A stretch of 64,000 nucleotides of DNA from Sphingomonas sp. Leaf208. Lineage in GTDB: Bacteria; Pseudomonadota; Alphaproteobacteria; Sphingomonadales; Sphingomonadaceae. The stretch is taken from assembly GCF_001421415.1 (NCBI RefSeq), contig NZ_LMKH01000002.1, positions 1 to 64,000 of the forward strand, read 5' to 3'. Position 1 is the first letter of the stretch. Each line of letters starts with the position of its first letter. A model generated the notes under the pieces. It saw only the letters and a program-made list of their open reading frames with translations, made no database searches and had not been told where the DNA came from. Positions 9,703-18,701 of the stretch are shown piece after piece. The position numbers and the translations under genes are program-made.

Positions 9703-10653
9703 TCAGGCGTCCCCAGTCCACAGTCGTGCAGCGCCGCGCACGCCTGACGCGTCGCCCCAGCGCGCAGGCACGATACGACCCTCCCATAGGTCCGAGAAGG
9801 CATAGCGGCGGACGATGGAGGGAAGTTCTTCATAGATTTCGGCGACGTTCGACATGCCTCCGCCCAATACGACGACCTCGGGGTCCAGCAGGTTGGCAAC
9901 CATGGCCAGTACGCGTCCCAGCCGGTCGACATACGCATTCAATGCAGCTCGGGCGGCGGGATTCCCGGCGCGGGCGGTTGCAACGATCTCCGGCGCGCTG
10001 AGCGAAAGACCATGTTCTGTCCTGGCGGCACGCGCGAAACCCGTGCCGGAAACCCAGCTTTCGATACATCCCGTCAGGCCGCACCAGCATGGCGGCGGAG
10101 ACAGTTCGTCGCTGCGCGGCCAGGGTAGAGGTAAGTGCCCAATCTCGCCGGCAATGCCGTGGGCGCCGTCGAGACACGCACCCGAGAGTACGATGCCGCC
10201 ACCGACGCCCGTACCGATCACCAGCGCGAACACGCTGCGCGCACCGGTCGCTGCGCCATCGGTGGCCTCGGACAGCGCGAGGCAGTTCGCGTCGTTTACC
10301 AGCCGCACCGGTCGGCCGAGAACAGAGGTGAGGTCTTCGGAGAACGATCGACCGTTCAAGTAAAGAGAGTTGCTGTTGCGCATCACGCCGGTACGTGGCG
10401 ACGGCGATCCGGGAGCGCCGATGCCGACGGTACATGCCGTGCCCCCCGCGATGTCGGCAGCCACGACGAACTCGGCGATAGCGGCTACCGCGGTATCATA
10501 CGTGCCGGGATTGGGAACTCGCTGCTGCCACAGCGTCTCACCGTCTGCGCCTAGCAACACGGCTTCGATCTTGGTGCCACCAAAGTCGATACCTAAAGCC
10601 GGTACAGATGCTGGCTGCGGCTCGATCGCCCGAGCAGCGATACTGTTTTGCAA
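9703..10653 (-). CDS. ROK family sugar kinase (fructokinase/NagK-like)
   Basis: A 316-residue cytoplasmic kinase. IDFGGTKIEA is the N-terminal phosphate-binding loop. LVNDANCLALSEA contains the catalytic Asp and GTGVGGGI the second phosphate motif. CWCGLTGCIESWVSGTG is the zinc-binding ROK signature. The family phosphorylates glucose, mannose, fructose or N-acetylhexosamines at O6. No ATG exists near the N terminus; the TTG at 10653 is preceded by AGAGGAAG at good spacing and is the only reasonable start. It is the first gene of an operon with the GH2 enzyme and divergent from the TBDR at 10913, which suggests it activates a sugar released in this locus. Confidence 0.85.
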   Translation of the reverse strand: MQNSIAARAIEPQPASVPALGIDFGGTKIEAVLLGADGETLWQQRVPNPGTYDTAVAAIAEFVVAADIAGGTACTVGIGAPGSPSPRTGVMRNSNSLYLNGRSFSEDLTSVLGRPVRLVNDANCLALSEATDGAATGARSVFALVIGTGVGGGIVLSGACLDGAHGIAGEIGHLPLPWPRSDELSPPPCWCGLTGCIESWVSGTGFARAARTEHGLSLSAPEIVATARAGNPAARAALNAYVDRLGRVLAMVANLLDPEVVVLGGGMSNVAEIYEELPSIVRRYAFSDLWEGRIVPARWGDASGVRGAARLWTGDA

Positions 10654-10851
10654 GGCAATCTTCCTCTCTTTAGTCGCGTGACCGCTGCCCGGCCATCGTC
10701 AACCAAGCATGCCAGCGATCGTTATAAACGCAAATTGATTTTGTTATTGACCGGATCTACCGGATGTTTAAACACGCGATGTCGAGACAACGGGAAGTTG
10801 CGACTGGCAGGCAGGAGAGGGTGGGGCGATGAGTCGCCGATCGGCTCGATC

Positions 10852-10863
10852 TTAGCATGCTAA
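10852..10863. promoter_or_regulatory. Palindrome TTAGCATGCTAA, possible operator
   Basis: A perfect 12-base palindrome in the 259-base divergent region between the ROK kinase and the TBDR, 50 bases before the TBDR start. The nearby ROK regulator at 15743 is the natural candidate to bind it. Operator function is inferred from position only. Confidence 0.35.
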
Positions 10864-10912
10864 AACGTTCGCCAGTTCCTGGCGATTTCGGGTGCTGAGG
10901 GAGACGGTCGAA

Positions 10913-13900
10913 ATGTTGCGTGCACGTTCCAAGAATATGTTGATGGTCGCGGCCTCCGTGACGGCGCTGGTGAGCAGTGGCACCGCACTCGCCCAGCAAA
11001 CGTCCACGACGCAGGGGGTGCTGCAGAACGCGCCTACCGATCAAGCCGCATCGCCGTCAGCGGCTGCTGCCGATCAGACAAGCGAAGCGCAGTCCCCAAC
11101 CACGCCCGCTAGCGACGCGGCTGCTGAAACGCAGGACATCGTCGTCACCGGCATTCGTGGATCGCAGCAGCGTGCGGTCAACCTCAAGCGCGATGCCGCG
11201 TCGGTCACCGACTCCATCTCGGCCGAAGACATCGGCAAGCTGCCCGATGTGACGATCTCGGACTCGCTCCAGCGTATCCCTGGCGTGCAGATCCGCCGTG
11301 ATGCCGGTGAGGGCGCGGCGATCAATATTCGTGGCCTGCCGCAGGTTACGACGTTGCTCAACGGCGAGGCCTATCTCGGCGCTCAGTCGATCACGACGAT
11401 CCAGCCGAACTTCAACGATATCCCGTCGCAGCTGTTCGCGGGCGCGGACGTCATTAAGTCGAGCACGGCCGATCTGCTCAACGCGGGCATCACCGGCACG
11501 GTAAACCTGCGCACACGCCGCCCGTTCGATCTCAAGAAGGGCTTTACCGTCGCTGCCGCTGCCGAGGGCGCTTATGGCGACAAGACCAAGGAGTTCGATC
11601 CGAACCTGAATGGGCTATTCGGCTTCCGAGGCGAGAAGTTCGGGTTCCTGGTGTCGGGCGCGTATTCGAACCTGCATCTTTCGAACTCCCACAACGGGAT
11701 CCAGGAAGGCTACGGGGCCGCGCTGCACAACGAGCAGTTCAATACTGCGGCCAACCCTACTGGCGACGTCAACCTCAGCAACGGCTTCTCACCGGCCAAC
11801 CGACCAAAGGGTACGATTGTCGGCACCGGCCGCGACGTGAACGGCGACGGCGACGCGAACGATGCTTTCATCGTTCCTCAGGGCTTCACCGCCTGGGACA
11901 AGGTCAACCAGCGTGAGCGGATCGGCATCAACGCCTCGGCGCAGTGGGAGATCAGCGACGCCCTGACGCTGAACGCCGATGCGTTCTTCACCCGCCAGAA
12001 CGAGAATGATCGCACCGCCGGCATCCAGATGCAGAACGTCAACTGGCAGGCCGGGGAATTCGTGCCGGGCCAGTCGCGCAACACCGGATCGACCGTGTCG
12101 CTTAGCAATGGCGGCGTGACGCGCGATTATGATCTGAATACGACCCAGATCTATAATTACGACCTCGGAAATTTCGACTCATATGCGCAGAATGACAAGT
12201 TCAAGTCTCAGTCGCAGAACTACAATGCCGAGCTGAAGTACGATAATGGTGGCCGTTTCAAAGCGAGCCTGCGCGGCGTCTACGGCAAGGCCTATTCGAA
12301 CTACGACCAGAGCTATCTGCAGTTCAGCCCATCGAATGGCGCGCAGTGGCAGCCGGGCGGGATCGGTCATTATCCGACCGGCGACGTCGCGTTCAATCCG
12401 GGTGGTTATGCGGTCAACACCATTGCGGGTACGGCATCGTTGCCAGCGACGGTCGATTTCACCGGTAACCAGCCCGTCTTCACCTTGCCGTCGCAGCTGA
12501 CGACAGCGCTTGGCAACATCGACAACTACGCGATGAAGACCACGTCTTCGGAGGGTAACTATCGCCGCAAGGGCGACCTGAAGATCATCCGCGGCGACGT
12601 TTCGTACGAGGCCAACGACAATGTCAGCCTGAGCGCCGGCGGCCGGTACAGCGAGCGCACGGTCGACGACTTCGAGTTCGATCGGGCGGCACCGCTGTAT
12701 GCAGGGCAAGCGTCGCAGCCGGGCGGCTGCCTGGTCAAGTGGAAGGCGTTCGACGTCCCACTTAACGATCCGTCCTGCCATGCCGGTTCGGGCACGTTCG
12801 ATACCCCAGGCTTCAGGCCCTACACGTCGGGCGTGGTCCGCAAGGCCAGCGATCCGATTTTTAACGGCCAGGTCAAGCAGTTCAACCTGCCGGGGGCCGG
12901 GCTGCCGCCGATCTACGTGCTTGATCCAAAGGTCATGGATAACGCGCTGGCGTTCCAGAACAGCTTCTACCCCGGCAACGTCGAGATTCAGAACCCGGGT
13001 GCGTCGTTCAACGTCGGCGTGAAGCAGATTTCGGGCTATGCGCAGCTCAACGTCAAGGGTGACGTGTTCGGCATTCCCGTATCCGGCAACGCCGGCCTCA
13101 AGGTCATCAACACCAAACTCGACATCACCCAGTTCGTGACCGGTTCGCCGCGGCCCTACGGCGTCGCAAACACGGTCAACGGGACGGTCGAGACCAAGCG
13201 GAGCTTCACGGATTTCCTGCCGGCATTCAACCTGGCGTTCAGCTTTGCCGACAACCTGAAGCTGCGCCTCGCCTACTCCAAGACGATGACGCTGCTGGAT
13301 CTCAACCAATGGGGTGGTGGACTCAATCCGAACTACGCGATCGATACGAGCAACCCAGGATCGCCCGTCTTCCGCGTCACCGGAGGCAGTTCGAACGGCA
13401 ATCCGCAACTCGATCCCTGGCGCGCCACGAACGTCGAAGGCTCGCTGGAATACTATATCGGCCGCAGCAGCTTGTTGAGTGTCGGCGCCTTCTACATCGA
13501 CGTCGCCAGCTTCATCCAGTCTGGTAACATCGTGCGAACCGATCTGCCGGACAATGACGGCGTGGTCCGCAACCGGACCGTGTCGATCAGCACCCCGGTT
13601 CAAGGCGACGGTGGTACGCTCAAAGGTGTCGAAGCGGGTGCCAAGCTGTCGTTCAACGACTTCGGCTTCATTCCGACGGTGCTCTCCAACTTCGGCATCG
13701 ATGCGAACATCACCTATTCGCCGTCCGATTCGGGCGCGGTCGATCTCAAGGGAGACTCGATCCCGTTCCAGGACAATTCGAAGATCCAGACCAACCTTGC
13801 CGGCTTCTACCAGGACAATCACTTCCAGGCTCGCGTCGCCTGGAACTACCGTTCGAAGCGCGCCGTCCAGCAGGACTTCGGCGGCATCCAAGGCCTCGAA

Positions 13901-14092
13901 CTGTATCAGCAGCCGACGAACTACATCGATGCCTCGATCAGCTACGACTTCACGCCAAATCTGACGCTGTACGCACAAGGGTCGAACCTGACCGGCGAGT
14001 ATGAAAAATACTATCTGACCTTCCCGGATGAGAAAGCGTACAACAACATCTATGAACGCCGGTTCATGGCGGGCGCGCGTTTCAAGTTCTGA
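10913..14092 (+). CDS. TonB-dependent receptor
   Basis: A 1059-residue outer-membrane receptor. After a signal peptide (ending near TALAQQ) comes a low-complexity linker, then the motif AETQDIVVTGIRGSQQRAV, which resembles a TonB-box region. The plug domain follows (SISAEDIGKLPDVTISDSLQ, NIRGLPQVTTLLNGE). The beta-barrel makes up the rest and ends with aromatic Phe (RFKF). Size and plug motifs fit the large Xanthomonas/Caulobacter-type carbohydrate receptors. The ATG at 10913 has GGGAG 8 bases upstream; a GTG seven codons earlier is less well placed. It leads a set of genes that continues to the GH27 enzyme, so it probably imports oligosaccharides processed by this locus. Confidence 0.92.
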   Translation: MLRARSKNMLMVAASVTALVSSGTALAQQTSTTQGVLQNAPTDQAASPSAAAADQTSEAQSPTTPASDAAAETQDIVVTGIRGSQQRAVNLKRDAASVTDSISAEDIGKLPDVTISDSLQRIPGVQIRRDAGEGAAINIRGLPQVTTLLNGEAYLGAQSITTIQPNFNDIPSQLFAGADVIKSSTADLLNAGITGTVNLRTRRPFDLKKGFTVAAAAEGAYGDKTKEFDPNLNGLFGFRGEKFGFLVSGAYSNLHLSNSHNGIQEGYGAALHNEQFNTAANPTGDVNLSNGFSPANRPKGTIVGTGRDVNGDGDANDAFIVPQGFTAWDKVNQRERIGINASAQWEISDALTLNADAFFTRQNENDRTAGIQMQNVNWQAGEFVPGQSRNTGSTVSLSNGGVTRDYDLNTTQIYNYDLGNFDSYAQNDKFKSQSQNYNAELKYDNGGRFKASLRGVYGKAYSNYDQSYLQFSPSNGAQWQPGGIGHYPTGDVAFNPGGYAVNTIAGTASLPATVDFTGNQPVFTLPSQLTTALGNIDNYAMKTTSSEGNYRRKGDLKIIRGDVSYEANDNVSLSAGGRYSERTVDDFEFDRAAPLYAGQASQPGGCLVKWKAFDVPLNDPSCHAGSGTFDTPGFRPYTSGVVRKASDPIFNGQVKQFNLPGAGLPPIYVLDPKVMDNALAFQNSFYPGNVEIQNPGASFNVGVKQISGYAQLNVKGDVFGIPVSGNAGLKVINTKLDITQFVTGSPRPYGVANTVNGTVETKRSFTDFLPAFNLAFSFADNLKLRLAYSKTMTLLDLNQWGGGLNPNYAIDTSNPGSPVFRVTGGSSNGNPQLDPWRATNVEGSLEYYIGRSSLLSVGAFYIDVASFIQSGNIVRTDLPDNDGVVRNRTVSISTPVQGDGGTLKGVEAGAKLSFNDFGFIPTVLSNFGIDANITYSPSDSGAVDLKGDSIPFQDNSKIQTNLAGFYQDNHFQARVAWNYRSKRAVQQDFGGIQGLELYQQPTNYIDASISYDFTPNLTLYAQGSNLTGEYEKYYLTFPDEKAYNNIYERRFMAGARFKF

Positions 14093-14109
14093 TCTGCGGG
14101 TGAGACTGT

Positions 14110-14146
14110 AAGCGCCTGCCATCCTGTTAGTGGGTGGCGGGCGTTT
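14110..14146 (+). terminator. Stem-loop after the TBDR, terminator or attenuator
   Basis: Two 15-base arms (14110-14124 and 14132-14146) pair fully if three G-T pairs are allowed, with a 7-base loop; the second arm ends in TTT. It separates the TBDR from the halogenase-like gene and could reduce transcription of the downstream genes relative to the receptor. Confidence 0.55.
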
Positions 14147-14178
14147 GCGTGGCAACGCGCAGGATGGGGGGATTGAGC

Positions 14179-15750
14179 GTGACAGATGGAGCAGGAACAA
14201 CGCATCACTCAGGACCGCTGCGCTCGATCGTGATCGTCGGCGGCGGCACTGCGGGGTGGATGGCGGCGACGCTCCTCGCGCGCAGGCTCGATCGTCAGTC
14301 CGTGACCATCACGGTCGTCGAATCCAGCGATATCCGCACGGTGGGGGTGGGCGAGGCGACCGTTCCCGGTATCCGCGATTTCTTTCGAGAGATCGGCGTC
14401 ACCGAGCAGGAGGTCATGGCGGCTGCGCAAGGCACGGTGAAGCTCGGCATCGAGTTCGTCGACTGGAAGCGCGAAGGCGAGCGATTCTTCCACCCCTTCG
14501 GCTTGTACGGGATGCGATCGCGGGGGGTGGCGTTCCACCATTACTGGCGCAAGCTGAATGCAGCTGGGCAACCTACGCCGCTGTCCGACTTTTGTCTTGC
14601 AACCGCGCTTGCCGAACGTAACCTCTTCATGCGACCAACCGACAGTCCGGTGCATGATCTGCTATTCTTCGATTGGGCAGTCCATTTCGACGCAGGCCTG
14701 TTTGCCAAGTTCCTGGCAAAAAAGGCCGGCGAATGGGGCGTGAAACATGTCGACGCCAAGATCACCGATGTTCTCGTCGATCAGGTCACAGGTTTTATCT
14801 CCAGCGTCGACACCCAGTGTGGCAAGACGATCGCGGGCGACCTCTTCATCGATTGCTCGGGCTTTCGGTCGCTATTGCTCGGCGACGCGCTGGGCGTACC
14901 GTACGAGGATTGGACGAATCTGCTTCCATGCGATCGCGCGGTCGCGATGCCGTGCGAACGAGCAGGACCGCTTACCCCATATACGCGCAGCACGGCACTG
15001 ACTGCCGGATGGCAATGGCGGATTCCGCTGCAGCACCGGGTCGGTAACGGCTATGTCTATGCGAGCCGCCATATTTCGGATGACGAGGCCGTTGCGACGT
15101 TGAAAGGTCGGCTCGAAGGCGAAGCGCTGGCCGAGCCAAACATGATCCGCTTCCGTACCGGTCGTCGGACCGCATTCTGGCAAGGAAACTGTGTCGCAAT
15201 CGGACTCGCCGCGGGATTTATGGAACCGCTGGAATCGACGAGCATCACGCTCATCCAGACCGGCTTGGAGAAGTTGCTCGCCTTGCTGCCTGATAGGAGT
15301 TTTGATCCGGCGTTGGCGGATGAGTATAACCGGACCACGGGCCTCGAATATGCGCGTATCCGCGACTTCCTGGTGCTGCATTATTTTGCGAATGGCCGGC
15401 AAGGTCAGCCGATGTGGGATCGCTGCCGAGGCACCGCGCTACCCGAGCAGCTGGCACGCAAGCTGACATTGTTCAAGGCTCGCGGGCACCTCGTGCGCTA
15501 CGAATGGGAATCGTTTCAGGACCCAAGTTGGCTTTCCATGTATGCTGGATTTGGCATCGATGCCGCGGCGCACGACCCGCTGGCGGATCATTTCTCCCTG
15601 TCAGATCTCGAGGCAGCGTTCGAACGGATGAAGGGTTCGATACGTGACGCCGTTGCGCTTGCCGAACCGCACGAGACGTTTCTCAAGTCCTTTGCCCCTG
15701 CGTCGACTCCTCCCGCATCCCGGTCAATGAACTTTGCCGCGAATGGATAG
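14179..15750 (+). CDS. Tryptophan halogenase-like flavoprotein
   Basis: A protein of about 523 residues of the flavin-dependent halogenase family. Visible marks: the FAD-binding GGGTAGW near the N terminus, VGVGEATVPGIRDF, a Lys in TVKLGIEFVDW at the place expected for the catalytic Lys, and WQWRIP, the W-x-W-x-I-P signature of halogenases. The block AAGFMEPLESTSI is also typical. It is cytoplasmic, with no signal peptide. Members next to TonB receptors in Caulobacter, Xanthomonas and sphingomonads have no known native substrate as far as I know. I prefer GTG 14179 (GGGGGGA just upstream); ATG 14164 is an alternative. Its stop overlaps the ROK regulator start. Confidence 0.82.
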   Translation: MTDGAGTTHHSGPLRSIVIVGGGTAGWMAATLLARRLDRQSVTITVVESSDIRTVGVGEATVPGIRDFFREIGVTEQEVMAAAQGTVKLGIEFVDWKREGERFFHPFGLYGMRSRGVAFHHYWRKLNAAGQPTPLSDFCLATALAERNLFMRPTDSPVHDLLFFDWAVHFDAGLFAKFLAKKAGEWGVKHVDAKITDVLVDQVTGFISSVDTQCGKTIAGDLFIDCSGFRSLLLGDALGVPYEDWTNLLPCDRAVAMPCERAGPLTPYTRSTALTAGWQWRIPLQHRVGNGYVYASRHISDDEAVATLKGRLEGEALAEPNMIRFRTGRRTAFWQGNCVAIGLAAGFMEPLESTSITLIQTGLEKLLALLPDRSFDPALADEYNRTTGLEYARIRDFLVLHYFANGRQGQPMWDRCRGTALPEQLARKLTLFKARGHLVRYEWESFQDPSWLSMYAGFGIDAAAHDPLADHFSLSDLEAAFERMKGSIRDAVALAEPHETFLKSFAPASTPPASRSMNFAANG

Positions 15751-16993
15751 GCCCTCCAATTTCAACGTTTCCGGAAAAGCGACCAGCGCCAGCGTTACTG
15801 CAGACGACCGGTCGGTCAGGCTTGGGCCGAGTCTGTCAGGCACGAACCTGGAACGTGCAGGTGACTATAATCAGCGCGTCGTAACGCAGATCATTCGACG
15901 CAATCCTGACATCACGCGAAACGAAATCGCGGTGATGACCAATTTGACTACGCCGACGATCGCCAACATCGTAGGGCGATTATTCGAGAACGAACTGGTG
16001 ATCGATGCCGGTCGACGCTTGGGCGGTCGAGGCCAGCCGGCGACGCGCCTTCGGATCAATCCGGAAGGAGGCTATGCCATCGGCCTCAACATCGATCGCG
16101 ATCATGTTACTCTAGTATCACTCGATTTGGCGGGCACGGTGCGATCTCGGTTTACCCGACAGATCGCATTCGCATCGCCTGAAGACGTCGTACGGGTCGT
16201 CGAAAAAGGAATCGCGACAATCGTTCGTACCGATGCGGTCCGTTTTGACCGGGTGCTTGGGATGGGTGTGGCACTTCCCGACGATCTCGGCCGTGTCGAC
16301 CTGCCGCATCGCCCGCCCGGGTACGAGCAGTGGAGCGATGTCGATATCCAGGCGATGCTCGCACCCATCGTTCCCTGGTCGATCCACATCGACAACGATG
16401 CCGCTGCAGCGGCTATCGGCGAGGCGCAGTTCGGCGACGGGCATCATGCGAACTTCTTCTACATTCTCGTCAGCGCGGGGCTAGGCGGCGGGGTCGTGAT
16501 CGACGGCGCTTATTACCGCGGCGCAAACGCCCGCGGCGGGGAAATCGGCTTTCTGCCGCTCGCCACTGATCCGACCAAGGTGCTGCAGGACGTCGTCTCC
16601 CTGTCGGCATTGTCGAGCTATCTGGAGACTGCAGGACTGGACCCGGCGGGCATGGATCCGACGCAACCGTTTCCCGCAGCGTGCAAGCCGCACGTCGCCG
16701 CGTGGCTCGAGGACGCATCGGACGCGCTCGTACCAGCGCTGATGGCCGTGAACTGCCTAGTCAATCCGGCGATTGTTCTCGTTGGAGGGCGGCTGCCGGA
16801 CGATATCCTCGATCAACTCGCTACGGATACCTACCGAAAACTGCGAACGGCAGCACCCAATATCCCTATAATTGCGCCGATCGCTCGGGCGAGTCTGTCG
16901 CGAGATAGTCCGGCAATAGGCGCCGCGATCCTGCCTTTTCTCGACCGCATCCTGCCGTCGGACGGGATACTCATCAAGACGCAATCGGCTTAG
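15743..16993 (+). CDS. ROK family transcriptional regulator (NagC/XylR-like)
   Basis: A 416-residue repressor-type protein. An N-terminal winged helix-turn-helix (about residues 35-95; VVTQIIRRNPDITRNEIAV, TTPTIANIVGRL) is followed by a ROK sugar-binding domain (IHIDNDAAAAAIGEAQ, VSAGLGGGVVIDG). The Cys-rich zinc motif of ROK kinases is absent, as in some regulators, and the domain is unlikely to phosphorylate. It is expected to release DNA on binding a sugar. The ATG at 15743 overlaps the last codons of the halogenase-like gene, so the two are co-transcribed. It probably controls this utilisation locus. Confidence 0.87.
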   Translation: MDRPSNFNVSGKATSASVTADDRSVRLGPSLSGTNLERAGDYNQRVVTQIIRRNPDITRNEIAVMTNLTTPTIANIVGRLFENELVIDAGRRLGGRGQPATRLRINPEGGYAIGLNIDRDHVTLVSLDLAGTVRSRFTRQIAFASPEDVVRVVEKGIATIVRTDAVRFDRVLGMGVALPDDLGRVDLPHRPPGYEQWSDVDIQAMLAPIVPWSIHIDNDAAAAAIGEAQFGDGHHANFFYILVSAGLGGGVVIDGAYYRGANARGGEIGFLPLATDPTKVLQDVVSLSALSSYLETAGLDPAGMDPTQPFPAACKPHVAAWLEDASDALVPALMAVNCLVNPAIVLVGGRLPDDILDQLATDTYRKLRTAAPNIPIIAPIARASLSRDSPAIGAAILPFLDRILPSDGILIKTQSA

Positions 16994-17001
16994 CCAAACG
17001 A

Positions 17002-18261
17002 ATGACCAGACGTATTGCTTTAATGAGGAAGTACTTTTTGAAAAAGCTGGCGCATCTAGTTGTACTTGCCTTTCTGCCGTTTGCGGTCGGCGTGGCGCGC
17101 GCGCAGGATCAGTTTGTCGATCCAAACACGCTGCGTCCTTCGTTGGACCCGAACCGCAAGGCCAATGGGTTGGCACGAACGCCGCAGATGGGATGGAACA
17201 GCTGGAACAAGTTCGGCTGCAACATCGATGAGAAGACGGTGCGTCGCATCGCCGACACCATGGCGACGAATGGCATGCGCGATGTGGGGTACGAGTATGT
17301 CGTTATCGACGACTGCTGGCACGGTGAGCGCGATGCCAAAGGCTTCATCACGGAAAGTCGAGAGAAGTTTCCATCGGGTATGAAGGCACTGGCCGATTAC
17401 GTCCACGCTCGCGGCCTCAAGTTCGGGATATACTCCGATGCCGGCGCCAAGACGTGTGGCGGCAAGCCCGGCAGCCTTGGACATGAATATCAGGACGCAC
17501 TTACATACGCCCGGTGGGGCGTAGACTACCTGAAGTATGACTGGTGCTCGACTGGCACGTTGAACGCCGAGAGCGCTTACGCGCTCATGTCTGATGCCCT
17601 CAAAGCCACGGGGCGGCCAGTGCTTCTGGCGATGTGCGAATGGGGCAACAATCGTCCTTGGGAATGGGGCAATAAGATCGGCAACTCGTGGCGCACCACC
17701 AGCGATATTCGCGACGCCTGGAAGGGGCGAGACAAATGGTCGATCGGCATGGTCGACATTGTCGACGCGAACGAGCCGCTCTATCCGTATGCAGGGCCTG
17801 GGCACTGGAACGACGCCGACATGCTCGAGGTCGGCAACGGCGGAATGTCCGATACTGAGTACCGCTCCCATTTCAGTTTGTGGGCCATGATGACCTCACC
17901 GCTGATTGCCGGTAACGATATCACCAACATGAGTGCAGCAACGCGCGACATTTTGTTGAACAAGGAGGTAATCACGGTCAACCAGGACCCCCTAGGTCAG
18001 CAGGGTCGCCGTATACGCGATGATGGCGATCTGGAGGTCTGGTCAAAGCCGTTGAGCGATGGAAGCCGCGCCGTGATACTATTCAACCGCTCCGAAAGTC
18101 CTGCCAAGATCGAAGTTAATTGGCCAGAAATAGGTCTGACCCGCTCGGTACGTGCAGACGTACGCGACGTGTGGAGCCATCGGTCGATAGGCAAGGTTGC
18201 CGACCGCTACGCCGCACTGGTGCCAGCGCATGGCGTGATCATGGTTAAGGTAACCCCCTGA
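17002..18261 (+). CDS. GH27 alpha-galactosidase
   Basis: A 419-residue secreted enzyme. The signal peptide (VVLAFLPFAVGVARAQ) is followed by the family start RTPQMGWNSWNKFGCNIDE, then VVIDDCWHGERD and YLKYDWC, which contains the nucleophile Asp (about residue 180). Around residue 230 lies WRTTSDIRD with the acid/base Asp, and GPGHWNDADMLEVGN follows. A beta-sandwich C-terminal domain completes the usual GH27 layout. It removes terminal alpha-1,6-galactose, for example from galactomannan or raffinose-type sugars. ATG 17023 gives a more typical signal peptide and is an alternative start; neither has a clear ribosome site. It is only 8 bases after the ROK regulator and so in its operon. Confidence 0.9.
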   Translation: MTRRIALMRKYFLKKLAHLVVLAFLPFAVGVARAQDQFVDPNTLRPSLDPNRKANGLARTPQMGWNSWNKFGCNIDEKTVRRIADTMATNGMRDVGYEYVVIDDCWHGERDAKGFITESREKFPSGMKALADYVHARGLKFGIYSDAGAKTCGGKPGSLGHEYQDALTYARWGVDYLKYDWCSTGTLNAESAYALMSDALKATGRPVLLAMCEWGNNRPWEWGNKIGNSWRTTSDIRDAWKGRDKWSIGMVDIVDANEPLYPYAGPGHWNDADMLEVGNGGMSDTEYRSHFSLWAMMTSPLIAGNDITNMSAATRDILLNKEVITVNQDPLGQQGRRIRDDGDLEVWSKPLSDGSRAVILFNRSESPAKIEVNWPEIGLTRSVRADVRDVWSHRSIGKVADRYAALVPAHGVIMVKVTP

Positions 18262-18701
18262 TCGCGCCACGAGGTTCTAATATGCGTCGTCGGCCAGACG
18301 AACACCGGATGCTAGTTTGCGACGAACCTGCCGTTCGAGAGGTTGCGTTAAGCCCAGCAGCAAAGCCGTCAGTTTGACCATTTAGCGTTGCTGGGCAGTT
18401 GCGAACCATGAACGAATTTCCGAACTTGGGACGCACAAGAAGGACGCCGAGCGCCCGCTTGTGGGTCGATTCCGAGGCATTTGTCTGGCTCGTCATGTGA
18501 AACTTGGTGACCCACGTATTTCGACGGTCAAGATGCTCAAAAATCGGTCGCTCGCGAACGTCCGATTTGAACCTACTGTAACAGCTTGCGAACCCGTCAG
18601 CTGACATTCACTCTGTAGAGAATTAAACTTGCATCGTATTTTCGTTTAGGGCATCGATTAGGCATCGGCACCAAAGAGTGCCATTGCCATAGGAGAGGAT
18701 T
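18262..18701. other. Intergenic region with dispersed repeat and presumed TBDR promoter
   Basis: About 440 bases without a supported gene. It contains repeat copy 2 (18408-18470). Close to the next gene is a small hairpin (GGCAC / GTGCC, 18667-18682), then AGGAGAGG as ribosome site of the TBDR at 18702. I see no protein-like frame. Confidence 0.5.
18408..18470 (+). repeat. Dispersed two-part intergenic repeat, copy 2
   Basis: First half-unit TGAACGAATTTCCGAACTTG, second half-unit with CCGCTTGTGGGTCG. It lies in the gap after the alpha-galactosidase. Confidence 0.6.

Noticed and set aside
12179-14200. A 673-codon open frame on the - strand
   Set aside because: Antisense to the TBDR at 10913; the translation is Arg/Val-rich with no domains.
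18245-18607. A 120-codon - strand frame
   Set aside because: It overlaps a repeat copy and the GH27 stop; the translation looks random.
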